64,000 bases of DNA from Homarus americanus (lineage: Eukaryota; Arthropoda; Malacostraca; Decapoda; Nephropidae), in contig NW_024737068.1 of NCBI RefSeq assembly GCF_018991925.1, positions 8,193,113 through 8,257,112 on the forward strand, written 5' to 3'. A model generated the notes under the pieces. It saw only the letters and a list, made by a program, of their open reading frames with translations. It made no database searches and was not told the origin of the DNA. Of this stretch, positions 51,320-62,796 are shown one piece after another. The position numbers and the translations under genes were made by a program. Within the stretch, counting starts at the first letter, position 1; every line of letters starts with the position of its first letter.

Positions 51320-51610
51320 ACGAGACTAGATATGGGAATTTCTGGATATGGATAATAAATGGACATGGGTGGATATGTAGGGAATTTGGCATGGATGTGA
51401 GTGGGGATAAATGCATGGATCGTAAATGGACTTGTGGATAACTTGATGTGGGCCGTAATTGGACATGGATTTATATGGATATAGACCAGAAGTGGATATG
51501 CTGTATATATGGACGTTGGTAATAGGTGGAAATGTGGATAACTGGATATGAAGCGTAAGTGGACATAGGGATATCTGGACATGAACATTACGTGGACATG
51601 TGAGCGAGTG
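51320..51610. repeat. Degenerate GGACATGG/GGATATGG repeat
   Basis: Short words GGATATGG, GGACATGG and GTGGATA recur irregularly at about 12-16 base spacing, so this is an old, decayed short-period array. Confidence 0.55.
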
Positions 51611-51817
51611 TGTCTAAATACCACAAGGAAAATATAAACAAGAAAATGGGAAGGAAAAACACAAAGACTGACTTATCTATGAGAGCATCTTAAACAAAGG
51701 GACACGGGGACATACAGACACAGTACAGACATAGACTGAGAGAGGGACATGTATTCGTGGGACACCTGGACATGTGTGGATAATAATAAACAGTGGACAT
51801 CTTTAACTTGGAACCCC

Positions 51818-51878
51818 TAACCTAACCTAACCTAACCTAACCTAACCTAACCTAACCTAACCTAACATAACCTAATGC
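51818..51878. repeat. Interstitial telomere-type repeat (CCTAA)n
   Basis: Twelve CCTAA pentamers, one with CATAA. A further short CCTAA patch lies at 52697-52715. Confidence 0.93.
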
Positions 51879-51957
51879 TTTCCACTTACGCTTCAACTAT
51901 CAATTACTTCTTTAATTCCTTCAATACACGAGACATAATCACATACTCATGCGTGTA

Positions 51958-52026
51958 CAGACAGAAAGACAGACAGATAGACAGACAGATAGACAGACAG
52001 ATAGATAGACAGACAGACAGACAGAG
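51958..52026. repeat. (CAGA)n/(TAGA)n tetranucleotide repeat
   Basis: Mixture of GACA and GATA tetramers. Confidence 0.88.
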
Positions 52027-52491
52027 ATAGATAAGTATTCAGTAAAATCGACATATAAGAGTTTAAATATATATCATGTATATAAATAATGTATATATAT
52101 AATATACATAGACAATACAGGTATATATAAACAATGAATGATATAAAAATACATAATACATAAAATTTATCTTCTTAACTTTAATAAAAAAAATATTAAT
52201 GTTATATAGTTACGAATACATAAATAAATGTAAATATATATCTAAACACATATATAATACACCACCTCGTCTCCACCGCTGACCCATAGCAAACCTTATC
52301 GTACCTAGTATGAGCAGCGTTACCTGGCGTGGGTGTGACCATCCTGCCTGCCAGCCAGCCAGTCCACACTTAACTATTATTACCATTATTACTTCCCTGC
52401 CCCACCAACCGTGACTTGATGGCCAAAATGGAAGTCGCATAACAAATTGTAATTATAGTAGTAGCCGCCACAACAGTGCACTATGTCTTGC

Positions 52492-52524
<33 letters not shown>

Positions 52525-52760
52525 ACAGACGAGCCGTGATGTACAGTGGTCATGTTAGTCCTTTATGCTTTCTCCTAATGCCTGTTATTGTCGCGGTGGT
52601 TCTAAGATAGACGCTGTTAAAACTACAGTATTCCCCACTTAACCTTAATTCATCCTTATTTCAACCTAATCTGACATAACTTACGTATATGCTTTCCTAA
52701 CCTAACCTAAGCTAAGCTAAGCTGTAGAAACAATTTTTCTGCAAAATGTTGGGTTAAATG
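52027..52760. other. Intergenic DNA with (GT)n at 52495-52523
   Basis: AT-rich; nothing else recognised. Confidence 0.4.
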
Positions 52761-54415
52761 GTCAAATGGTCCCCAGTATTAATGGTTCCCAGTACTAATG
52801 GTTCCCAGTATTAATGGTCCCCAGTATTAATGGTTCCCAGTACTAATGGTTCCCAGCACTAATGGTCCCCAGTATTAATGGTTCCCAGTACTAATGGTTC
52901 CCAGTATTAATGGTCCCCAGTATTAATGGTTCCCAGTACTAATGGTTCCCAGTACTAATGGTCCCCAGTACCAATGGTCCCCAGAACCAATGGTCCACAG
53001 TACCAATGGTCCCATTACCAATGGTCCCCAGTATTAATGGTCCCCAGTACCAATGGTCCCCAGTACTAATGGTCCCCAGTACCAATGGTCCCCAGTATTA
53101 ATAGTCCCCAGTACCAATGGCCCCCAGAACCAATGGTCCACAGTACCAATGGTCCCCATTACCAATGGTACTCAGTATTAATGGTCCCCAGTACCAATGG
53201 TCCCCAGTACCAATGGTCCCCAGTACTAATGGTCCCCAATACCGTCCCCAGTACCAATGGTCCCCAGAACCAATGGTCCACAGTACCAATGGTCCCCATT
53301 ACCAGGTCCCCAGTATTAATGGTCCCCAGTACCAATGGTCCCCAGTACTAATGGTCCCCAGTACCAATGGTCCCCATTACCAATGGTCCCCAGTACCAAA
53401 GGTCCCAAGTACCAATGGTCCAGAGTATTAATGGTCCCTAGTACCAATGGTCCCCAGTACTAATGGTCCAGTACTAATGGTCCCCAGAACCAATGGTCCA
53501 CAGTACCAATGGTCCCCATACTAATGGTCCACAGTACCAATGGTCCCCATTACCAATGGTCCCCAGTACCAAAGGTCCCAAGTACTAATGGTCCCCAGTA
53601 CCAATGGTCCACAGTACTAATGGTCCCCTGTACTAATGGTCCCCAGCACCAATGGTCCCCAGTACTTTTGGTCCCCAGTACTAATGGTCCCCAGTACCAA
53701 TGGTCCCCAGTATTAATGGTCCCCAGTACCAATGGTCCCAGAACCAATGGTCCACAGTACCAATGGTCCCCATTACCAATGGTCCCCAGTATTAATGGTC
53801 CCCAGTACCAATGGTCCCCAGTACTAATGGTCCCCAGTACCAATGGTCCCCAGTACTAATGGTCCCCAGAACCAATGGTCCACAGTACCAATGGTCCCCA
53901 TTACCAATGGTCCCCAGTATTAATGGTCCCCAGTACCAATGGTCCCACAGTACCAGGTCCCCAGTACTAATGGTCCCCAGTACTATGGTCCAAAGCTACC
54001 AATGGTCCCCAGTACTAATGGTCCCCAGTACCAATGGTCCCCAGTACTTTTGTCCCCAGTACTAATGGTCCCCAATACCAATGGTCCTCAGTATTAATGG
54101 TCCCCAGTACTAATGGTCCCCAGTACTAATGGTCCCCAGTACTAATGGTCCCCAGTACCAATGGTCCCCAGTACTAATGGTCCCCAGTACTAATGGTCCC
54201 CAGTACCAATGGTCCCCAGTACTAATGGTCCCCAGTAGCACCAATGGCCCCAGTACCAATAGTCCCCAGTACCAATGGTCCCCAGTACCAATGGCCCCCA
54301 GTACCAATGTTCCCAGCAACAATGGTCCCAGTACTAATGCCCCCAGTCGCAACAATGGTCCCCAGTACCAATGGTCCCCAGTACCAATGGTCCCCAGTAC
54401 CAATGGTCCCCAATA
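52761..54415. repeat. 1.65-kb minisatellite, unit 16 bp
   Basis: About 100 copies of AATGGTCCCCAGTACC and close variants. Positions 15-16 and the base before AATGG alternate among ACC, ACT, ATT, AAC and GCA. Higher-order blocks such as CCAGAACCAATGGTCCACAG followed by TACCAATGGTCCCCATTACC recur about every 190-250 bases. All open frames across it (Gly-Pro-Gln-Tyr-Gln-Trp-Ser type) are repeat translations. Confidence 0.96.
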
Positions 54416-54460
54416 CTACTTAAAGATAACTCAGAAAGCCACCCACAGAGTATTCTTCCA

Positions 54461-54464
<4 letters not shown>

Positions 54465-54522
<58 letters not shown>
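54465..54522. repeat. (GT)n microsatellite
   Basis: Pure GT tract of about 58 bases. Confidence 0.96.
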
Positions 54523-54523
<1 letters not shown>

Positions 54524-54619
54524 ACCAGAAGTCAACACGGTTTACTCTCATTAATTCAATTATCTCAAAGGTCAGGAGGGGCGAGGGTGAGTTTTATTCT
54601 GGATTGGTGAGGGGGGGAG

Positions 54620-54880
54620 GGGGTTGTTGTTGTTGTTATTGACGATGTTGTGGTTATGGTTGTTGTAATTACTATTATAAATTGTGTTGTTAGTGTTTTG
54701 AGTGGTGGTTGTTATAGTTATTACTGTTATTGTTGAAATAGTTGTTATTCTGGTTAGTGTTGTTGTTGTTGTTGTTAAGCGTGTTGTTATCATTACTGTT
54801 TTTATTTCTTGTTGTTTGTTGTTGCTGTTTTTGTTACTGTTATTCCCGATATAATTCTAATCATTGTTTTTGTTGTTGTT
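54620..54880. repeat. GTT-rich degenerate trinucleotide stretch
   Basis: TTGTTGTTG runs interspersed with ATTATTGTTA. The next 230 bases (54881-55114) are unique with nothing recognised. Confidence 0.7.
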
Positions 54881-55114
54881 ATGACAGTACCGTTTCTTGT
54901 CGGTATTGATTATTACTTGTTATCTCTTTATTCTTCTACGTTTTTGGGGGTTGCGTTTTGGCCCACCGTTATCCGCCTCTCCTGACCTGACTGATAAATG
55001 TCTTTCCTGGGAGAGGGATATACACTAAGAGCAATAACTTCTATGTGACATTCTTAAACCTCGCAATAATGAATGACACGAGTGAGTTTTATAGGTCAGC
55101 AACTTCCACCAGGG

Positions 55115-55131
55115 ACACACACACACACACA

Positions 55132-55206
<75 letters not shown>

Positions 55207-55212
55207 ACACAC
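55115..55212. repeat. (AC)n microsatellite
   Basis: About 95 bases of CA with two CACCACAC interruptions. It marks the 5' truncation point of the LINE fragment that follows. Confidence 0.95.
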
Positions 55213-55240
55213 CAGCCCTGATCATTCGTGACGGGAAAGG

Positions 55241-56440
55241 AGTTGACAAGCTCGAGAAATGCAAAATAAAGCCCTCAGAATTATCCTAGGATGTCCATGA
55301 GCACTCAAAAGTACCCAATATGAGGAAAGAACTAGGTATACCCAGTGTTAAAGATAGAATAATTGAAGTCAACCTCATGATTGCCCTGAGGCTTCTGCGT
55401 GGTGATCCTGATAACATTGTTTTAAAATTGCTAGAATGTATGAACCATGGACTACTGAGTCTAAATGGATCCAAAACTACAGCTACACATATGAAGATAT
55501 TTGGACTAGACCACCTGTACAAAGTTGAGACACAACAGCGCTTCCTGCCACCCTGGCGTGACACAGGTTCCCTTCGATATCACAATACCGACGTATCCGC
55601 CTAAAAATTAATTATACAAAGCATTTATCCCCAACACACTGCCAAATTGAGAGCCCTTTGAACACATACACACTCTACAGACTGATGATAATATCACACA
55701 GACCATCTACACTGATGGATCTCTAAACACCGCCTGTGGGAGGGCTGGAAGTGCTGTTGTTGTGACTCAACCTGACGGTAATATAACTGAGAAAGGAGTT
55801 AGAATTAACAACTGGGCATCCACTCTACAAACTGAATTAGTTGCCATACTCACAGCTATTAAATTCATTGAAACCACTGTTACTGACAGTCTCATCATCA
55901 CTGACTCTCTATCCTCACTACTTGCCCTTGGTACCCTCGACTCAGGTTGTCACGATCTTGTCTCGAAGCCAGACACAAATATGCCTTGTTGACCGGGGTG
56001 TCGTCAAACTGTTGTGGATCCCTCTCACATAGGCCTCATAAAACATGACAGTTGATGCCCTCGCCAAACTCGCGTCTAACAAAGACACCGTTGAATACAA
56101 TTTGGGTCTGTCAAAAAGAACCCTTAAAACTGTAATTAGGAAAGAACTTATTGATGAGTTTGACGCAAGTGACAAGTGCAACAGGCACTAGTCGATCCAT
56201 AGTTTACCATGATGAGATGTATCAAGAAACATGTATATGGAGCAAGTAACAAGATCACTAGATTACAAGATGTTGTAACCGCTAGATTAAGGTTAGGATA
56301 TAAGTACCTCTGGCAGTATGTCTCAAGCAGATGTAAACAAACTAATGTAAAGTGTACATACATATGGCCACACACTTGAACACTACGTCCTCGACTGTGT
56401 GAAGATAGAACCTTAGGACAGGTCCAAGCACACTGTGTGT
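55241..56440 (+). pseudogene. I-like non-LTR retrotransposon, RT thumb, RNase H and C-terminal region
   Basis: Just past a CA tract the plus strand encodes ALRIILGCP-type and NMRKELGIPSVKDRIIEVNL sequence, the post-RT region of I/Jockey-type LINEs. An RNase H domain follows. Its visible catalytic positions are Asp in IYTDGSLN (codon 55714-55716), Glu in TLQTELVAIL, Asp in LIITDSLSSL and Asp in VDALAKL near 56048. The frame is broken at 55602 and 55992 and repeatedly after 56030. The region to 56440 contains fragments of the usual C-terminal Cys/His motif (HTLEHYVLDCVKI-like, in mixed frames). It is 5'-truncated and inactive. RNase H within ORF2 favours the I-related groups over CR1. Confidence 0.75.
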
Positions 56441-56832
56441 GAAATGGCACAACACTTCATCTCTAATGGCAAGATAGCCGACATATTAAGATTGTATCCA
56501 CTTTTGCACTCAGTAACTATATCAGTTCTCATGTACAGAACCAAATACGCAATGTGCTTGAATACCTCACGTAAATGTGGAAACAAAGTGTGAGGCAGAC
56601 ATACTGCCTCACACGTCTGTTCTCACGCATTTGTGAATAAGTTACCCTATGTATAGAACTAAACAAATAATGTAAATGAAATACTGTGTAACTTTCGGTG
56701 CCATAATATCCTGACAAACTGGCAGGTTATGACCTTGTAAACCCTACTTGTAATCCTTTTGCGCTACTGCTCACAGGATGAGTGTGGGGGTGCATAATAA
56801 AGTAAGCAGCGCAAGCGGCAAAAATCAAAATC
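56441..56832 (+). other. Probable 3' UTR of the I-like LINE
   Basis: It ends CTCACAGGATGAGTGTGGGG, then GTGCATAATAAAGTAAGCAG, with AATAAA at about 56797, and passes straight into the CA tract, which may have grown from its A/CA tail. No frame of interest. Confidence 0.55.
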
Positions 56833-56833
56833 A

Positions 56834-56876
56834 ACACACACACACACACACGCACACACACACACACCACACCACA

Positions 56877-56933
<57 letters not shown>
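56834..56933. repeat. (CA)n microsatellite
   Basis: CA repeats with CACCACAC and CGCAC interruptions. Confidence 0.95.
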
Positions 56934-56936
<3 letters not shown>

Positions 56937-57443
56937 TATTTCTATCTCTCTTATCTCTCTCGAACTTCAACTATTTGTGTTTGTGTGTTTGTTTGTTTGT
57001 ATGTTTTTGTTTGTTTCCTTGCTGTCAATGCCGGTCTCGTTACATCACTACCTTACACGTTTTGGTGATCAACTCTGCTCCAAATTATATCGAGTGTCGT
57101 TTTGTATTTTCCGGGATAAATATTTTGTGGTGTGTGTGGTTGAGTGAGTGGGGGGGGGGGGAGTAGTAAAACCACTTTGTATTTATTGTCGAAATTGTAA
57201 TTATGTTCTATGTAATGTATGTTATTGTCAGCCGTTCATTGGAACATCTAGAACACCTTGAGCTAGTCTGTTACTGGCGATGTTATTGCCCTCCCTGGCG
57301 AACATATGTGGGTAGTGAAGTGTTTTGAGAATCTGGAAAATATATTCATAAACTTAGGTATTGGAGAAGATGAAATAATTATATTTTATTTATGTTATAT
57401 TATCAGTTATTATGTAGTCATTTAGCATAGAATTTAAACATAG
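56934..57443. other. Flank of the LTR element, nothing recognised
   Basis: TTTGTTTG-rich and then AT-rich DNA, with a run of ten or more G at about 57152. The last bases before the LTR are AAACATAG. The matching target duplication lies outside the window. Confidence 0.4.
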
Positions 57444-58041
57444 TGTTACGAACCCCTCCACCCAGCACTACGAACCACGCCATCTATCCTGATCTACCCA
57501 TCTAGCACCACGAGCAACGCCATCTAGGGACGAGACACACGAGTATTGACTCCGTCTTAGTTACCACCTGGAGGTTTCCCTTCTCCTTATCCTGGTTGTT
57601 GCGTCACCTCAGTCTTTGTCAGCTCCAATTCGAGGAGAGGGACTTGGCTCTGGGAAGTGAACACAGGATCATCTATCCTCTAAACCTACGTGCAGTGACT
57701 ACCTACCGTCTTCTACAATACTCAGCCTTACTCGTCAGCCATCTCAGCTCCTCACTTAAGTACTTATATGTTGTATTAACTCCCCACGTCCACTTGCTTC
57801 AAGATTGTTTTATGTTTATTAATATGTATATACTGTTAATGTTTAGGTTAAGTTTGGTTAAGGGTAATTTATAAGCTGAATATTTTGTTAAGGGATTTAT
57901 GGTACTCTATTATATACAACGAAAACTCGCATCCTTTGTCTACCCTTTTATAGTCCGATTGTCTTTGTTTTTTTTTATTGTTGTTACCTGTTGGGATCTG
58001 GGTAGACGTATAACTATATTCTAAATCCCCAACTCGTAACA
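57444..58041 (+). repeat. 5' LTR, 598 bp
   Basis: It starts TGTTACGA and ends TCGTAACA, an 8-bp terminal inverted repeat with the standard TG...CA ends. Its first 438 bases align to 63555-64000. Near its start two diverged ~36-base segments each contain CACGCCATCTA- or AACGCCATCTA-type sequence (CGCCATCTAT at 57478-57487, CGCCATCTAG at 57518-57527). Confidence 0.93.
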
Positions 58042-58043
58042 AA

Positions 58044-58060
58044 TGGCGACCGTGACAGGA
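58044..58060 (+). other. Primer binding site, tRNA-Arg type
   Basis: TGGCGACCGTGACAGGA starts two bases after the LTR. Its reverse complement, TCCTGTCACGGTCG plus CCA, is what I recall as the 3' end of an arthropod tRNA-Arg (anticodon UCG). The position and the leading TGG are textbook; the tRNA identity is from memory. Confidence 0.75.
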
Positions 58061-58470
58061 TACGACCTTAAGTACCATATTCCTTCCTCCCTTGTTACTC
58101 AGTGTTAATTATTCCTCCCAGTCACTTCTGTTCTCAATTGCTTTACGGTAGTTTAAAGTTCCCTTCATATGTGTGTGCATATATTGGTATTATCGTATAG
58201 TAAGAGTGACAGACGTAGGATATTAGGTTCCAAGTGTCAAAAGGCTTACCTGTTATTACACGTGGCAGTTGTGTAGTAAGTCTTATCGAGTGTTGGGAAG
58301 AATCCGGATCTGTTTAATGCCGTACCCTCACTCCAGAGTAGGTTGTTCCATAGTCACTAGTTTACGGTGAAGTGATATCTTGGGACGCCACGCTCTACCA
58401 GGACCCCATAATTATAAAGCCTCAATTATTGTTCTTCTCATTATCTCATTCAGGGTCAATCATACCATTT

Positions 58471-58594
58471 ATCAGGGTTGTTAATCCGGATCTTTATATT
58501 AATGCCGTAATACGCCCTACCTCTTTCAAGTATATCAGGGTTGTTAATCCGGATCTTTATATTTATGCCGTAATACGCCCTACCTCCTTCAAGT
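58471..58594 (+). repeat. 62-bp tandem duplication in the element's leader
   Basis: Two copies of a segment beginning TATCAGGGTTGTTAATCCGG and ending CTACCTC(T/C)TTCAAG lie head to tail (58471-58532, 58533-58594). A related AATCCGGATCTGTTTAATGC occurs near 58304. It lies between the primer site and gag. Confidence 0.9.
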
Positions 58595-58771
58595 CTCTTA
58601 TCCTTATCTAAGGATCTTCTCAGAAGAACAATAATCATAAGTGTAATTTCCCTAGGTATAACTTGGTTAGTTTTCGGGACTTTCTGGTTATCCACTGCCG
58701 TGATATTTTCTAGGGTTATCCACTTAGCTTATCTTTGGACCATTAGTTAAGTTATCCTATTTTTCTTAACA

Positions 58772-59751
58772 ATGGCCACCTCAGGTTTTGATCTCCAGGA
58801 TTTTATTGAAAATCCTTCCGTAGCTAAATTACGTGTTAATATCCTGAAGAAAGAATGGAAAGAAATAGCCAACTATTATAATATCCCATTTTCACAGCAA
58901 CTGACTAAGGAAATGTTAAAAAATCATGTGATTGAAGTGCTGGTTCAACAAGAAGTTTTAAAAGAATCCGCTGTTGACAGATTAACGCCCATGTCCAAGA
59001 AACTTCAACCACTATCCACCACCCCTCCTCACTCAGAAGTTGCCTCAGGTCTGGCTAGCCCTCAAGAAGAAACGCAACGAATAGACGCCTTAGAACTAGA
59101 ACGAGCTAGGTTCGAGTTCCAAATCAAAATGAAAGAACTCGAGTTGGAACAGACCAAGTTGGAGCAAAAGTTGGAGCATGAGGGAAGGTCGGAACAGGCC
59201 AAGTTGGAACATGAGGGAAGGTTGGAGCAGGCCAAGTTGGAGCATGAGGGAATGATGGAACAGGCCAAGTTGGAGCAGGAGGTTAGACTGAAAGAACTAC
59301 AGGTGAGAGAGATAGAAGTCACCTTAACATCGGAGTTTAAATCAAAAGAAGTGGCATTAAGAGAGAAACTAGCTGCTTTTAACCCTGCTAATGCTTCTTC
59401 CCTTGTTCCCGGGTTTGATGAATCCGATATGGACGGGTCATTTAGGACTTTTGAGAAAATAGCCGGAAGAAATGAAAGTGGCCAAAGGACCAGTGGGTGT
59501 CAGTGTTAGTTCCTAAATTATATGGTAAGGTTTCAGAGTTTATAACTGTTTAGACCAGACTCGATGACTATGATAACGTAAAAAGAATATCCCCTCACCT
59601 CTTATGCTATCACGCCAGATGGATACCGGCAGGTTTCTGTAAACTAACCAAACCATTTTCCCAGCAATCTTTGTTGGAGCTTGTCTAAGAAAAAGCGAGT
59701 AGGGTTTTTGGCTAGCGGTTAGAGGCTACAGAGACCTCCACATTTCAGGAT
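58772..59751 (+). pseudogene. gag: gag of the LTR element, N-terminal, coiled-coil and broken central parts
   Basis: The ATG at 58772 opens 245 codons to a stop at 59507-59509. Residues 1-70 are a small helical domain (MATSGFDLQDFIENP onward) of the kind seen at the start of Gmr1-like gags. Residues about 108-215 form a strong coiled coil containing three 11-residue repeats (EQAKLEHEGRL type). The homology continues after the stop in other frames, with VSVLVPKL-like and ITPDGYR-like segments between 59490 and 59640, where a SCAN-like capsid fold would be expected. At least two indels and an in-frame stop separate this part from the next open segment at 59752. Gag assembles the virus-like particle and packages the RNA. 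Confidence 0.8.
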
Positions 59752-60984
59752 TTGTTAAATTTGGTAGTCCTGGAGGAGTGGAAGAGCAAGATACCATTTC
59801 ACATCTTGAAGCATGTGGAGGAGCGTGGAGAAGTTAATTTAGGGCGTGCTGCTGAGCTGGCTGATGCGTACGCTTTGTTGGTGGAGTCACTGGGCAGTAG
59901 AGAACGTGGTACTTCCCGACATGTTAGGTCCTCCTCTGATGATAACCTTTGGGGCGTGAGTGGTAGGTCGAAAGGTCCCACACCTACTCCCCCAGATATA
60001 ACCAAGCTTACTTGTTCTTACTGTAAAAACCCAGGCCATACGATCCAGAATTGTAAACACCCAAAGTGTCGAATTGCTAAAAGTAGTTCCCTGGATCCCA
60101 AATCCAAACCAATAGGAAACACCAATGTGGAAAGGCCCCATCAGGATCTCTTTTCTTCATTCACCTATGAGGGAAAAATTTCAATCATGGAGGGGTCTCG
60201 TTCTTTCCCTATTCGTATACTACGTGATACGGGCGCAGCACAATCTATCCTCCTGTTTAACGTCATTCCTGATATATCTACCGCATTTACTAATGAGTGT
60301 GTTCTAATTTCGGATCTCTCATCCCATTCTTCCTATCCTTTAGCTAAAGTGCACCTCCAATGTCCCTTGATTACTGGGGAAGTGCAAATAACCATAAGGA
60401 AAGACCCAATGCCTGTGTGCGGCATTCATTTATTATTGGGTAATGACTTGGTAGGAGATCTAGTGGTTCCTAACATAAAGACAGTCGACTCTCCCTTACC
60501 TGTCAACTCCACCACTGACCTTAAAGAAACTATTCCTCATCTTTTCCCATCTTGTGCTGTCACCCGGTCACAGAGTGTGCGAAATGGGCCCTCTTCATCT
60601 AAAACCACCTCTAATATCTTCCTACCCACAGAAGATCTGTACAATAAGACCATTAGTAAGGAGGAGCTCGTTAAAGCCCAACAATCTGATCCATCTTTGA
60701 CTAAACTTCATCATGCAGCAGTTGAGGGTAAAGATTTTAACACCCTTCCGTGTTTTTATTATCATGAAGGGGTTTTGATGAGGGCCTATAGGCCCCCTGA
60801 GCTTGCCCATCTAGACACGTGGTCTGAAATACATCAAGTGGTAATTCCCACCTCAGTCAGACCAGCATTAATTGCCCTTGCCCATGATGGTATTTCAGGA
60901 CATTTGGGAATCCTGAAAACATATAAAAGCTCCTCCAACACTATTATTGGCCTGGACTTAGGAAGGATGTGTCAAAGTACCTAA
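59752..60984 (+). pseudogene. pol: gag C-terminus with zinc knuckle, aspartic protease and start of integrase
   Basis: The open frame covers 410 codons without a native ATG. Residues 1-50 finish the SCAN-like capsid region (EEWKSKIPFHILKHVEERGE). A single CX2CX4HX4C zinc knuckle lies at residues 88-101 (60013-60054), which would bind the RNA. The protease has its catalytic Asp in LRDTGAAQS (DTGA at 60226-60237) and the later LLLGNDLVGD. From about residue 300 the integrase zinc domain begins: the two His are in AHDGISGHLG, while the two Cys lie in the next frame (SCHICQ at about 60988-61003) because of an indel near 60930. Gag and pol appear to share one frame here. Confidence 0.85.
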
Positions 60985-62069
60985 AATCTTGTCATATTTG
61001 TCAAATGGTAGGAAAACCAAATGAAAGTATACCAGCAGCTCCCATTAAGCCCATCCCAGTATTTTCTACACCATTTGAAGAGATTGTTGTGGATTGTGTG
61101 GGCCCATTACCAAAGACTAAGAAGGGAAACCAATTCCTGCTCACAGTTATAGATACCAGTACACGTTATCCTGAGGCTTTTCCCCTTAAAAGCATCACTT
61201 CAAAAAACGTAATCAAACATCTTTTGCACCTTTTCACTTCAGTGGGCATTCCTAAAGAGATCCAATCCGATCAGGGCACCAATTTTACGAGCAATCTTTT
61301 CAAACAGGTGATGAAAAACCTCAGTGTGGACCATTGTACATCTTCGGCTTACCACCCACAATCCCAAGGTTGCTTGGAACGGTTCCATCAAACTTTCAAA
61401 TCAATGCTCAAAAAATACTGTATAGAACACCAAAAGGAATGGGATGAAAGCATAGACTTGTTACTCTTTGCCATCAGGGAATGTCCCCAGGAGTCATTGG
61501 GTTTCTCCTCGTTCGAGTTACTATATGGGAGACAAATTAGGGGACCCCTTAAAATAGTAAAGGAGCAGTGGTTTGACACTCCATCTATTAAGCCCGCAAC
61601 AGGTTCCCAATACATTGACACTTTACGGGACAAATTAACTGAAGTCCGTACCATTGCTCAGTCAAACTTAAAAAAAGTCCAAGAAAAAATGGTGAAGTCC
61701 CAACCTAAATTAGTTAAAAGATCATTTTCTCCAGGTGACAAAGTGTTACTTTTCTACCCATTCCAGGTTTCCTTAAAAGCAAGTTTACTGGTCCCTCTTT
61801 ATATAGTTGCTAATAAACTATCTCCTCTCAACTATATAGTCCATACTCCTGATCGCAGAAAAGATTCACAACTTGTTCACATTAATCTCATGAAACTTTA
61901 CCATTCCAGGCAGTCAGAGGAAACACATCCTAGAGGCTATAAGTCAACCTGTATTGCATACGGTTTTATTAGGCCGGAGCCGGAGACAGATGACATGGAC
62001 CTATTGGAGAATTTAGACTTCCCTCTACCTAAAGAAAACCTCATAACAGTCACATACTCAACAACTTGA
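60969..62069 (+). pseudogene. pol: Integrase of the LTR element
   Basis: The open frame covers 366 codons. It starts with CHICQ (the Cys pair of the H2C2 zinc finger). The catalytic core then carries all three acidic residues: Asp in VDCVGPLP (codon 61092), Asp in IQSDQGTNF (codon 61269) and Glu in GCLERFHQ (codon 61377), with 35 residues between the last two (D,D-35-E). The following SSFELLYGRQIRGPL is typical of Gypsy integrases. The C-terminal domain (FSPGDKVLLF onward) contains a GPY/F-like region disrupted near 61780, probably by loss of one A. After 62055 the downstream RT sequence continues in another frame. The core looks intact, but the zinc domain is split and the product would not be made normally. 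Confidence 0.9.
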
Positions 62070-62796
62070 TGAGTTTTCTGTTCTGAATCCATCTCAAGCA
62101 AAAGATCTCACTAAGTTATTATCAACATTTCCTAAAGTCACGTCAGACCTCCCAGGTTTTTGCAATATACTTAAACATGATATTAAGCTAATCTCAGATG
62201 ATGTACAACCCATTAGGCAATCAGCCTATCGACTAAATCCACAAAAAAAAGAGATTATGAAAAGGAGGTAGATTTTTTGTTAAAACATAACTTAGCTGAG
62301 CCTAGTACCTCCCCCTGGGCTTCACCTTGCCTTCTCATTCCAAAACCCGATGGCACTTTTCGTTTCTGTACCGATTATCGTAAAGTGAACCAGGTCACTG
62401 TCTCAGACTCTACCCCTTTACCTTTTGATTGAAGATATAATAGACAAGTATAGGGCTGTGCCAAATTTATCAGTACGGTGGACTTATTGAAAGGATATTA
62501 TCAAGTGGGACTCACGGATAGGGCCAAAATAATCTCGGCATTTATAACTCCATTTGGTCTTTTTTTCAATATTTGGGTTATGGCGTTTGCCTTTTAATGC
62601 TCCGGCCACACCCAGAGGGCCATCAACTTCCTAATTCAGACCTAGGTGGACGTTCGCCTACCTGGATGACCTGTGTGCCGGACAGCTGGGACGAACGATC
62701 GGTGTTTGGAGATACCAGCATGACTGTGAGAGGAAAGAGAGAAAAGAGACTGGATTCACCATAAACCTGGCTAAATCTGCTTTTGGCCGGGCCTCA
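62056..62796 (+). pseudogene. pol: Reverse transcriptase, palm and fingers, frameshifted
   Basis: Recognisable blocks in order are DIKLISDDVQPIRQSAYRLN, then EVDFLLKHNLAEPSTSPWAS, PCLLIPKPDGTFRFCTDYRK, VDLLKGYYQVGL and ISAFITPFG, then the catalytic YLDD at 62659-62670 (FAYLDDLCAG) and FTINLAKSAFG. The frame changes near 62265 (premature TAG), near 62430, near 62565 and near 62635. The block between ITPFG and YLDD is scrambled by indels. From YLDD onward the frame stays open into the RNase H part. RT copies the genomic RNA into DNA; this copy cannot encode it. Confidence 0.88.

Noticed and set aside
53085..54554. Repeated Gly-Pro-Gln-Tyr-Gln-Trp-Ser protein
   Set aside because: It arises from the 16-bp minisatellite. 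The period is not a multiple of three, and the frames are short and scattered.
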